Source: Heliocidaris erythrogramma (Eukaryota > Echinodermata > Echinoidea > Camarodonta > Echinometridae). Taken from it: 64,000 nt of DNA. The stretch lies in assembly GCA_025617745.1 (NCBI GenBank), contig CM046855.1:13981880-14045879 (forward strand). The letters run 5' to 3'. A program made the position numbers and the translations under genes. Under the pieces are notes generated by a model. It was not told the DNA's origin, did no database searches, and was given only the letters and a program-made list of their open reading frames with translations. Each line of letters begins with the position of its first letter. The first letter of the stretch is position 1. Shown here in pieces: positions 10,181 through 21,076 of this stretch.

Positions 10181-11728
10181 CAAGAAGAATTTAAAGAAAT
10201 TCTACTTAATTTCTGATTTCTCATATCAGTATTTATTCAAAGTTTGTTTTCAAATAGTGTTAAGGTTTGTGTAGTCCGTTATGTCTTTTTTATGCCCCTT
10301 TATGCCATTTATATGCTTTTAATGTTGTATTTTGCATATATTACGTGTGCTTAAAATTGGTCTCTCATTCCCGCATATTTTCCTACATATTTTCCTACAT
10401 TAATGTAAGCGAACGGTCTTGACAAGACCGCCATGGTCTTTTATGGAACCTTGATTCCATATTCATAATTATAATCTATACATCTGTGTTCTTATCTTCA
10501 TCTGTATTTTATACAGACTTGGATTTGTCTATACACGTATACTTCTACTGAAATTGAATTTATTTGAGATACTATCTAACAATTCGACATAGCTTTGGAA
10601 GTTTTATGAAAAAATACCAATACTTAGTATAAGGGAAAATCAATGTTCATTTCAGGTTAGAATGATCTATTGGCATTTTATTCGTACAGCGTTACAAATA
10701 ACATGGATAGCATTGCAAGAGGAACAATGTCAAATGCTACCGTACTACTGTCATCACCCATCCTGCCTCCCATAATATATTGAACTGATTTTAAACTTGT
10801 CTTTTGAAAGTTAAAAGACACCTTTAAAGGTTGATCACGTACGCAAATAATCAGACGTACCTGTCCATAAAACCTAATGTAGTAGCTCATCACTTTATCT
10901 ACAGAAATCTTTTTATTCCATGCTTCGTATTTGCTACTACCAAAATCAAGTTTCCAAATATCTTATCTTAGTTCACATCAAAAATCGTAAATCGGATGGT
11001 TTGTTACCAGTTTATTCACCAAATTACATTTTGTTTTCAAACATCAAATCTCTGTGAATCTCAAGAAATTATCTTTCTAGATTGTCTATCCCAGAAATAC
11101 GGATATGATCACATTACTCCTTTCCCTCATCACTGTAACATTTTTCACCATACACTTGGCCTCGAATGAAGAGTTCAAGCTGGCGCCAAAAGCATGAATG
11201 TTTGATTTTTCACCAATCAATGTCTACTCATAAGAACTGAATAAATCGTATTAATGGTGTAATTGAGAAGAGAAACTTTAAATGCTATTTTCCGCTGGGG
11301 CATGTTCACAAACAAATCAAGATGCTGCCTATTCATGTTCGTGTTAAAAGTCAATATATTAAAGATTCATGGCAGGTTATTGACATATCAGAGTATGCCG
11401 AAAAAAATACAGTTAATTGTTAAGAATAACAGAAGGTTGATTTCCATAACGTTTACCTCTGGTCATATACATGTATAAATTGTCGACAGTTTTATGATGT
11501 ATTACATTGTCTTGAATACTGCTAACAGCTCATAAATTCCCTTCATCGATCCCTAGGCTCTGACTCGTCGATATCTTTTTACGCATGACAACTTTGGACT
11601 GTATACTAACAAACAGTCTGAATAGAGCATTTTGTGTTAACCTCAGGAACGCAGGTGCAAATCAAGGATCTATTACGTCTTACAACCTTGGACAAGAGAT
11701 TCATTTGCATTTTGCTTGGGTTTGTCCA

Positions 11729-11759
<31 letters not shown>

Positions 11760-11763
11760 ACAC
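11729..11763. repeat. C tract followed by (AC)n
   Basis: 17 C followed by AC dinucleotides. Confidence 0.9.
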
Positions 11764-12999
11764 AAATCGAGCCTAAACCTTGAACTCAGGAGTTCTCTGA
11801 ATCCGATTATCGTCGTTTTACTTTTTTACTTTTTAAATAACATTATCAAAAAAACTGAGCTCTTTATTACTAATTATTGTATCGACTGTCGGCTAAATGA
11901 GATATTAAGGTATAAAACTAAAGTCACACACAAAAAATGAATCAGATAATAGTTTATGCTTAATGCATTTATCATGTTTATAGAGCACGATCAGACAGGA
12001 AATCCCCTTATCTGCTTCCCGTTTGTTTACTGACGGGTTGAGATTAATCACGTCGAAGGATTCACGTTATAAATGAAAACAGAATGCCGGAGAAATGTTA
12101 TTTAAATATTCCCTTTCTGTTTCTATCAGTCCATTTATAACTTGCTTTCGTCTCTCGAAAGATGAGGATTAAATATTGTCAAAATAATCGCATTTAAATG
12201 AAATACAGAGATTTTACCCAAAAAATATATATGTAATGTAAAAACAAATAATTAATCTTTATTTAGGTTGGGTCAATTTTACACGGTTATTCCCGCTCTG
12301 TTTTCCCCGACCAATCCCCTCCCCCCCCCCCCCCCCCTCCAATCAACCTTTCTATGAAGGACTATGCAAGGACATACTAGAACGAAATCGTGTCAAGATG
12401 AATGCTCCAGAGTATGGGGTGTGTAGGAAATTACTGCTCACATGAATTATTCATTAGTGAATAGATAAGACAAGTATGACTTAATACATGTAGTTAGTTT
12501 GTAAAAGCATTAACTTGTGATTAGATCTGCAGGGAGGTTAACTCTGTGTTGGGGGAGGGGGTTAAACGTGGATGATCATTATCATTATGTTACTATATAC
12601 TGCCGTAGCCAGGTTGGAGTTTACTATGCAGCGCCATTCGCTCTTTTCCGTTCACATTTTATGAATGTCTTCTATCTCTAGATTGAGGTTACGTGCAGTT
12701 TAATATGTCTATAAAGTAGAAGGGGGTGTCGTCCCCTTTTGGGGCAAGGGAGCCTGATGGAATTGTAATCTAAAATTATTTTCAGCCAGTTTCGTGGTTC
12801 GAACGCGGCCAGGTAATTTCTCTTAACATGCTTAATGTTATCACGCATTTTGAGGAGAAGAGAATTATCCAGGTTGAACAGTTCAAGAACGTTGGCGGAT
12901 CAGGAAGGGGTGCAGGAGATGCGCATCTCCTCTAAATGTTACAACCCTATTTTATTATTTTCAGGAAGCTGGTACTTGGATAATAGGTGTAATTTTTGA

Positions 13000-13165
13000 A
13001 GTGGTAGTTGTCAGGGTTAGTTTGCTGGGGTTGGTTGTATTAGTGGCAGTGTACCATAGTGATTAGTTGTCAGGGGATAGTTGTCAGGGGCAGTTTTTCA
13101 AAGGGGCAGTTGTACGGGGTAAAGTGTACTTGGGGTAGTTTGTCCAGGATGAAAGTCAGGGGGTA
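13000..13165 (+). repeat. Degenerate G-rich minisatellite
   Basis: Irregularly repeated variants of AGTTGTCAGGGG and GGGGTAGTTTGTC occur on the plus strand. At least four G3-4 runs fall within 60 bp in places, so quadruplex formation is conceivable. TIR-like remnants lie on each side (GCCGTAGCCAGG near 12602; the reverse complement of CAGAGGCGGATCCAG near 13262-13276), so the array may sit within a decayed hAT-type element. Confidence 0.55.
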
Positions 13166-13337
13166 GTCGAACTTACACGCTCCCAAAGCACGCGCGTTTA
13201 AACCATAGATATGACATGTCTCTCATTAGAGATTTGCGAGCCCCCTTATAATCTAAACTCTGGATCCGCCTCTGCCAGAAGAGTCCCCGTCATATACTAC
13301 CTACCTTCACCCACGGACAGACACGAATCAATCTTAC

Positions 13338-13436
13338 CTTTATGGCTGATGTGACTGGGTAGACGTGCTGCCTCTTGAATAATGCGGTCAAATACTCGAC
13401 TGGTTGAATTCTTCCTTGTGATATCCTCACGGGAAC
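13338..13436 (-). CDS. Cytoplasmic-tail exon 3 of unrecognised membrane protein
   Basis: 99-bp exon of 33 codons with phase 1 at both ends. The acceptor is ...CCTACCACCAG (pyrimidine-rich) and the donor is AAAG|GTAAGAT, a strong consensus. The joint with the upstream exon (which ends in A) gives AGT, Ser. The reading is SREDITRKNSTS, RVFDRIIQEAARLP, then SHISHK. The middle looks like a short amphipathic helix, with basic and serine/threonine-rich flanks suited to phosphorylation. The exon ends in a single G that completes GTA (Val) with the 2081-2201 exon. Symmetric phase means it can be skipped without changing frame. Family not recognised; the exon itself is well supported by splice sites and phase. 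Confidence 0.72.
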
Positions 13437-14389
13437 CTGGTGGTAGGACATTGAAAAAATGAATGAAATTAATTAAGTATGCTCTATAAGACAAGCATCT
13501 GTACATAATAAATTACGTTAAGAAAAAACATAGTACATAATTTATCAATAATTATCAGTAAATCAATCAACAAAATTGAAATGATGATGGATCTGAAGTT
13601 TGAACAGTTTTACGATTTACTGACGTTGGAAATATTTTTTCATTAAAAATGAATGTCTCATCTATTGGGAAATGGCTATATAGTTCAAAAAGTGTCGTTT
13701 ATAGGTGCATGGGAAAAATTCAGGCAACTACAAGTCTTAATTATTAATCTGAATGTTGTCATAATAAATTGCTTTTTATTTAATTTGATTTAATTAATTT
13801 AAATTAAATTCTGAAATGACAATTACCTATTAATCTAATCCTGTTGCTTATTCATCAGGTTCACAGTTTTCAGTTTGTCATAAATACAGGAATTACGTAC
13901 AACAAGCTAACCCCCACCCCCACCCCTACCTCAAGCTGCTCCACTGTGAATCAGTCACGATTCAAATGGAATCATTTCCATCTAGCGGCGAATACATATT
14001 GGCGATACAGAGCATGAAGATCATTGATATTCCCTCAAGTTCCTTCAGCGGGGAGGTGACATCCCAGCCGTTCTGTTTATTGATCGCATATGCTGACGTA
14101 TCATATATTGCTTATAAAGATTGTCTGACTGACTTGAATTACAATCAAAAACATTAATCACTATATTGGGAACATGAAAATGCACTTTGACGTTCCAAGA
14201 TATCAAGAAGAATTGGATTCAATTGAATCTTAAATGCTTCGATATTCAAACTGCTCTTGGGGAAGTAACAACGTTTTTCGTGTTCACAATATTTAATATT
14301 GACATCGGTTTTGGTTAAGTTTACGACTATTTATGGTGATGATGAATATAATAATACGATTTTGATATTCATCACCACCGCCAACGACA

Positions 14390-14526
14390 ACATCATCATC
14401 ATCATGTACACCATTATCACCTTCATTATCAGCATAATCATCACCACCATCATCTTCATCACCACCATCATCATAATCATCATCACCACCACCACCACCA
14501 CCATCATCATTATCATCATCATCCCC

Positions 14527-14557
<31 letters not shown>

Positions 14558-14560
14558 CGC
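14390..14560. repeat. (ATC)n/(CAC)n trinucleotide microsatellite
   Basis: Interrupted ATC and ACC units. The Asp/Gly-rich and Met/Val-rich open frames on the opposite strand come from this simple repeat and are not genes. Confidence 0.9.
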
Positions 14561-15310
14561 GAACCCATATCTACCCACGTTTCCCTTTAAACTAGCAAAT
14601 AGGGTGCTGTTGGGCGCAGAGTGATGGGGGCCTCCAGTCTATCGTCCGACATATTCATATTGATCATGATTAAAATAATATTTTTAGTATTTCAAAAGTC
14701 TCATCGTCACTACTTTACACCTACATTACTATTTTTTTTGTGAGTGAAGTATCAGCGGTGCTTTTCATGATAGAGAAGCCTAATTGTTGTTGGAATTTTT
14801 AGGTTTACACCATGTATTCTTTCAAATTTCAATTCCTTTGAAAGAATTATTTTTCTGTTATTTTAGTGTATATACTACTGGATGAAAGGCAGATTTGCTT
14901 TCCTTCTATTTTGTGGTGAACGAGTACTGGTATATGTCACTTCTATGATTCACGAGAGAGATCCGAGCAAGCATCGTAATTTCTACTTGAATGTTGATGT
15001 CTTGGGACTGAGGGGAGGTGGGGATGTTTGTTAGCCACGTCACATCTGATCCGTCTATTATTTTTCTCGAGCTCAGAATTAAAAGGAAATGTTTTATTCG
15101 GAACGGTTTAACTTTACACAAAATATGTTTTAAAATTAAAAAAAGACGAAGGCTTCTTTGAGCCTTCATAATTATGTACAAAAGTTTATGTTTTCACTTG
15201 CATTATTTTTTTCGGATAAGTGGACAATTTTATGTTTCTATCAAGATCATATGAATATTCTGCATGTGCCCGGTGAAAACTGATGTCAGTCATCGATATA
15301 GTGGGGCTAC

Positions 15311-15546
15311 TCGTTTTTCCGAAGGTTCGTTTTTCCGAATGTTCATAATGTCGAAGGTTCGTAATTCCAAAACACAAGTTTCCCATAGAAGGGGGTTCAT
15401 AATTCAAAAAATGAAATAAGGTTCATAACTCCGAACATTTGATTCATTTCTCCGAAGGTTCGTAATTGCGAAAACGAAATAGAGTTCATTCGAAAATACG
15501 AACCTTCGGAAAAACGTACCTTCGGAATTATGAACCTTTGGAAAAA
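15311..15546. repeat. Element built from TTCCGAAGGTTCGT units
   Basis: Variants of TTCGTAATTCCGAAGG recur many times in both orientations. The ends are inverted: TTTTTCCGAAGGTTCGT on the left, ACGAACCTTCGGAAAAAC and TGAACCTTTGGAAAAAG on the right. It looks like a short foldback or tandem repeat family, with no coding content. Confidence 0.7.
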
Positions 15547-18500
15547 GACATGTAACGGATATGGTATTAGACGTTATATACATGTAATCAGAAGGCATAA
15601 TTTGACAGTGCAACTGATTAACAAAGAACTACTCTCGGTATAAACATGCCTGATACATGTCTACATAGTAATTAAAAGTGCTTCTGTTACACTGTCAATG
15701 GAAGTCAGCAGTCAGAAATGACATCTATTGACATCTTTCCACAAAACTGACGCATAAAGAAAGTGATGTTTTGAACCCCTGTTTTCGTATGACGTTTGCA
15801 TTGGAAACCTTATCCATAAACGATGCATACACAAATAATGTATTGACGTGCGAGCCGAGCATTTTTTTAAAGAGACCCCTATGCAAGCAACAAGGGCAGA
15901 TAAGACAAGCTGTTTGTAAAATCATAGTCAAGTGTTTAATCCCAGAGCAACATGTATTACAGGCCTGACGCAAAGTGATGTTAAACTCACTATCATAATA
16001 CAGTGTGATCCTGCTTCATCTTTTGATTTATAAATAGATTCCTAAAAGTAGTCTGCTTTTCAAATCCAATGTGTGAAGTAATGACATGAGCTCTAAAAAT
16101 ATATAGAAAAACAAAGTGTTAATCAAAATCTAGATCCGGTATCTAAATGAATTTAAAATTGTATTCATATAACTATACTTTAGAAGGAGGAAATTAGCAG
16201 TGATATATATAATTATTGTGAATATCTTGTCATTAATGAAGTTCAACAATATAAACGTGTCAAACTTTTGGAGTCTTACAAAAAACCGAAAATCGTAGCT
16301 ATGGTCTTCAATCTTACAAGCTCTGCTTTTTAGTGGACGTCTCCATTTCCACAGAATATAAATCAAATTTCATACGTAATTATTTCACTTTTATTTTTAA
16401 AGGTATTGATTATTGTATTGATCTATCTTAGTTTCAAATGTAATATTTTGTATAAATATTGCATTGTATTTTTTATTATTGCCAAATTGATATTTTGTTG
16501 GAAATGAAAAAATTAAATATGAAAATAGAAATATGATGAAAGTAAGATGTGAAGAAGACCTAATGTACTAGCTGGTTTATTTTTTGCGAAGAGAACCCTT
16601 CTTGTATATTCATGGGCTAATGACCGATATGTCGGCATTGATGTATCACGATATACTATTTCTGTATGTTGCTTCAATTTTTTGGTTTGGGTTTGTTTTT
16701 TATACATGCAAGTTTTGAGAGCATTAGAATTTGGGGCAATATTTTATTATGGGGGGATATAATATGTACGCTTTGCATTAGTATCGTTATGGAGACCGCG
16801 CATCCCATGCCTCATGATTTTAGGAAATATCGTCTGCTTCATCCATATATGTAAATGCAAACATTGATTTTACATTCATTTGATACAGGAGGGAAAGAAA
16901 TGCGTTATGGATCTTGAATCTTGAACAAGAATGCTTGACCAAAGAAGAGAAATGTATAAGTGGGTAAAAATTAGAACATGTGACTAATACTTATTAAGAA
17001 AATTTCACAGGAGTGTAATGTGCATCGAGGATGCACACGGTTAACTATATATTAGTTTATTACTTTTCATTGATAGAAGTATGTGATAGATTAGCCGATA
17101 TAGAAGGTTGACTTACCCCCTCCGCCCCCCCCCCCCCCCCACTCCCAGTAAGAATAAAATTGGTTAAGCATGGAACTATTAAGACTAACTATTAACCCTG
17201 AACTATACATGTATTGCATTTTACGTTAATACAGCTAATAAAATCTCGAAAACCGAATACTTTCAAGTTGTTTTTTCGGGGGTTTTATTGGACAGAGAAT
17301 TTGGTAAATTATCCTTTGTATATATATGAGGCTGATTATTGTCTTAAAATGTCTTAGTTAATGAATGGTATCAAAGAAGAACAAACTTTACATTATGTTT
17401 TATATGAGCATACATTATAACAGGATTACTAGTCGCATCTGGACAAACACTAACTACATTTCTCGCAATTGCTTTCCATTTTTCTTTCTTAAAAAGTTTA
17501 TATCATACTAAAAGTAGAGAGTGGAGTGAAAATAGAACAGAATGAAAACAACATCAGGTGATTGAAGAGGGGGGAGATAGGCAACAGAAAGAGGAAGAGA
17601 GAGAGAGAGAGTTGAAGAATGATCGAACAGAATTATGATATATAGGAAAGGAAACATATATCTCACAGACATCTATTTTCAGGAGGTAATTCTTCTTTCA
17701 CTCCTCAGGGAAATTAGCTTGAAGTTTGCTGAACGAAATGGAAAGGAAAAAGGCTAGTTGTTAATCAATACATTTCTACACTAGAGAACTTTAAAAATAA
17801 ACTTTCATCAATTATGTATTATGTCTGTATCGGCCTCTGAAGTGTTTGCAAGTAGACCTCGTTTTCTGAACCGAGTTGTAGCATTAACTTTTTTCAAACA
17901 TGATCTCTCCATCACGTTACATATATCACACCTGTCCCTTTTTCAACTGTTTATTTAACGGTATACTTTCAAACAAACAAGTAAAGAATAACCGTGCTGA
18001 AATTAAGGCTTAATCCCGGACTGAAAATTCAAATAAAATCATAAAATCAAAATTCAGAATATTTTCATCATTTCTGAATACATAGGAGGAAGACCGAAGA
18101 ATTCGTAAATAGTGAAAATAATTATTGTTTGCCTCGTACTTTAACTCATCTTTGTTTATTGGATGTAATATTTCTAGCAAAATATTGTTTCTGATATTTC
18201 TTATTGAAACCTACGAAAGAAAAAAAAATCAGGGCTGAATTGCCGACTTTGATTGATTCAGCATCAAAATAGGAATTCGACATCAAATATAGAAATCTGT
18301 GCAAAACAATACTAATGCCTGTAAGGAATGCTGGTTACCAAGACAACGAGCAAATTAATGTGCTGAAGACAGATGAGTAATGAGTGGTAAATGATCGCAA
18401 GACATGCCGACCGAGGTGATTTGTTAACCTACTTCCACTAATAAGCCCTTAAAAGCATGTCCTAAATGGACTTATCTCCTCAAATATGACCCACATTTCA

Positions 18501-18848
18501 TCCATTTTTATTCCATATTTTTACCCTCTGGCCTGTATTCTCCTAAAGAAGTTAAACCCTATGATCGAAGTTGAGTTAAACATAGCGATAAATTTGATCT
18601 CGGTCTGGGCTTAAGCCGACCTAAACCCACATGATACCAGGTAGCCACGTCAACCTTTCTATATATTTTTCTGGCAACATTATTGTTACTCTCTTATGTA
18701 TTTACAAAAAAATCTTTGATTGTTGTGATTCAATTTCTCTCAGAACGACTAGACCTTCTGCTTTTTTTTCTTTTTAAACAGTAGATCTCGTTTAAGGGAA
18801 TTAAATTTGTAGAATATTCAATGGCCAATTGGAAATATAAGGATAATC

Positions 18849-19462
18849 GTAATATACTCAACCAAAAATTGTGTTCCCCTCTGAGAAATTAACTCGAGAA
18901 ATATATTATGAAATTCGTTCATTTGAAAAACAAACCAACATTTCGATTGGTTATTTGTTAACAACTGATTATGTTTTTATGATGAAATTATGTTTTTACT
19001 GCAGTAAGTAAAATGAAATAAAATGTTGCATTTTGCGTTTTGTAAAGCATGTAAGGTTTAAAGTGTAAACCCTTTTCAGTTCTTTTCATGTTTTGTTCAT
19101 GTACAGACATATAATTTATCATTCAAATTCATATGAAACTGCCTGAAAAATTAAGATTTGGCATTGCAGTTTCCTGAATTTGAATTACAAGTTATGCGCC
19201 TAAAATGAAGGGGAAAAATTGAAAGTAGTACGCACAATGGACGCCCTGCATTGCATATGAAACACTAAGTGGAACTAGCTTTGTACTACCGACTGCAATA
19301 AAAAAAATATATTTTCACTATGAAAACATAATCAATAGTTCACAAATAACTCATAAAAATGTCGGTTAGAAAATTATGCATACTTTGCTCTTTAAATGAA
19401 CGAGTTTTAATTAAATATTTCTCGGGTTATATTAAAGATGTAATTTTTTGGTTGAGTATAAC
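18849..19462. mobile_element. Foldback element, ~180-bp imperfect arms
   Basis: The left arm begins TAATATACTCAACCAAAAAT and the reverse complement of the right arm begins TTATACTCAACCAAAAAAT. Further matches inward include GAGAAATAT, CGTTCATTT, ACATTT, GGTTATTTGT and TGATTATGTTTT, at about 18849-19035 against 19285-19462. The centre contains the unrelated segment GAAACTGCCTGAAAAATTAAG. No clear target duplication. Confidence 0.7.
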
Positions 19463-19926
19463 ATCTGTGAGAATAAAAAATTGGTCTGCAAGTTGATTGA
19501 AAAGGTATTTATTGAAAAACATTGCAGCTCAAAAGATGAATTAGATGGAGTATAAACCATCATGATCATGAGAAAAAATTCAAAGTAAAATAGAATTTAG
19601 ACATGAGCATTCAAAATAAATGATTATTTTATCATTTTTTTTTTATTCAAAGTTGGTACCAGATTCTTAAAACGTACGAAATACAAGAAAATTAAGTTAC
19701 ATGCCGTCTATCTAGCAGTCATGACAAAAATGGTGTTTCAATTTTGTAGAAATACTTTAGAATGAATATGTCTACCACAGTCACACGAACAAGACCGACG
19801 CAAGACCGACAACAGACCGAACGAAATATTACATTGCCACCAATGGCCAAGAATCATCGGTTTGGAGTCGGTGTGGGGTCGGTTTGGCAATGGGCTGTGA
19901 AATGATCGTTGACATGTCATACTCAC

Positions 19927-20160
19927 TGGTATTACTCGGCGTATCGTAGAAGTCTCGTGGACTATGGTTATCGGCTACGGATTCATCATCGGATGTACGA
20001 CTACCAGCGATGCCATTGACCTGGGCAGGCATCTGACCGTTACTTAGTTCCTGCTGTATTCGTATCGTCTGCAAGATGGCGGCGGCGTCATTCCGGGCCG
20101 AAATGTAGGATTTCTTTGGGATTTTAGAAGGGACGTTGATTGTTACGGGGTGGCAAGACT
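19927..20160 (-). CDS. Cytoplasmic-tail exon 2 of unrecognised membrane protein
   Basis: 234-bp exon of 78 codons with phase 1 at both ends. The acceptor CTCCTTTCTACAG is strong. The joint to the transmembrane exon (which ends in G) gives GAG, Glu. The reading begins ESCHPVTINVPSKIPKKSYI, continues through an alanine/glutamine-rich helix-like part (DAAAILQTIRIQQELSNGQM), then an acidic serine-rich part (SRTSDDESVADNHSP), and ends RDFYDTPSNT. YDTP fits the YxxP type of SH2-docking site (Crk-like) as a motif match only. The donor ACCA|GTGAGT lacks the usual AG before GT but has a full GTGAGT. Without splicing, the frame reads on for 33 codons to a stop at 19829-19831, giving a plausible short-tail isoform. 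The family is unknown to me. Confidence 0.72.
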
Positions 20161-20936
20161 CTGTAGAAAGGAGAAAAGTTAAAACTTAAATCTGTAATTT
20201 TTCGCCTGCATGAATTGTAATTGTTAATGAATCAGTTTATGGGAAGTTGTGCTATCTATTCTATGAATATCTTGAGCGGTGATCAAAACAATGATGGTAT
20301 ATTTTCACGTCAATATTGCGAAAAATAAATGAACTGCATGAGCATATATTTATCTAAAATGATTGACAGATAATTTAATATTTTACCAAAAGAATGTCAT
20401 ATTTTTTAAACACTAGTAAACGACATGGACAGCTATATCATTTGAAGATGACGATGGAAAGATCAACTTCTCCAGCTTTCCTTGAAAAAAAATTGGGAAG
20501 ACTATGAAAGTTACTCTGCTCTTTTGAAAAGTGTTTTGATGGCTTTGTCCATTTCGTTTCCTCACAACACCTCCCCCGTGAAAACAAAAAGATAAGTCAA
20601 GACAGAACAACAATAAATTGGGCACAATCTGATATACCAGTACTGTGTGTTATTTGATATCAAGAGTTAAATACATGCTTATATTTTTTACAAGTAAACT
20701 GATCTGTTTCTGCTTAATCAGTAAATGTCAGACCACTGGGTGCCCACTCAGAAACATTAGTGATCCATGATAGCTAGGGAAGATATCTCGAGGCAGATGA
20801 CATAAACGGAACGGTGACTTGTTTGACGTTCAGTTACTTGGGGCCTTGTAGGCTGGTTAGAGTGTATGTACACTCAATTAGCTCGCTGAGAGCGATTTTA
20901 GCGTTATTTTACCATTCCTCTACAGGGGGTCCTGCA

Positions 20937-21076
20937 TGGGGAGCGTTTCAGCAAGTGTTTTGTCAGTGATTTTTACCGACAACTGTTATAAGCTACTGAA
21001 ATCCTTGCATCTGATTGGCCGAGAGCAAATTTATCGGTAAAAATCACTGACAAAACACTTGATGAAACGCTTCCCA
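20937..21076. mobile_element. Short hairpin MITE (140 bp)
   Basis: The left end TGGGGAGCGTTTCAGCAAGT and the reverse complement of the right end, TGGGAAGCGTTTCATCAAGT, continue as a ~45-bp inverted repeat sharing TTTTGTCAGTGATTTTTACC. The short centre includes TCTGATTGGCC. No clear target duplication. Non-autonomous. Confidence 0.75.

Larger units (their letters stand above)
2202..13337 (-). other. Intron between tail exons 3 and 4 (about 11 kb)
   Basis: No further exon is visible between the donor at 13337 and the acceptor at 2202. The interval carries an 18-G tract (2339-2356), several foldback and TIR elements, a reversed retroelement tail, Penelope-type motifs, a giant palindrome and two LINE remnants, all listed separately. 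From about 10200 to 12980 I see only AT-rich sequence, a C tract plus (CA)n at 11729-11763, and a 17-C tract at 12321-12337. Confidence 0.5.
13437..19926 (-). other. Intron between tail exons 2 and 3 (about 6.5 kb)
   Basis: No additional exon is visible. It holds an (ATC)n tract, the TTCCGAAGG repeat element at 15311-15546, a 16-C tract at 17125-17140 and a large foldback at 18849-19462. From about 15550 to 18840 I see only AT-rich unique-looking sequence, apart from a short (GA)n near 17597. Confidence 0.5.

Noticed and set aside
14293..14595. Asp/Gly-rich, Met/Val-rich and Ile/Thr-rich open frames
   Set aside because: All are translations of an (ATC)n/(CAC)n microsatellite.
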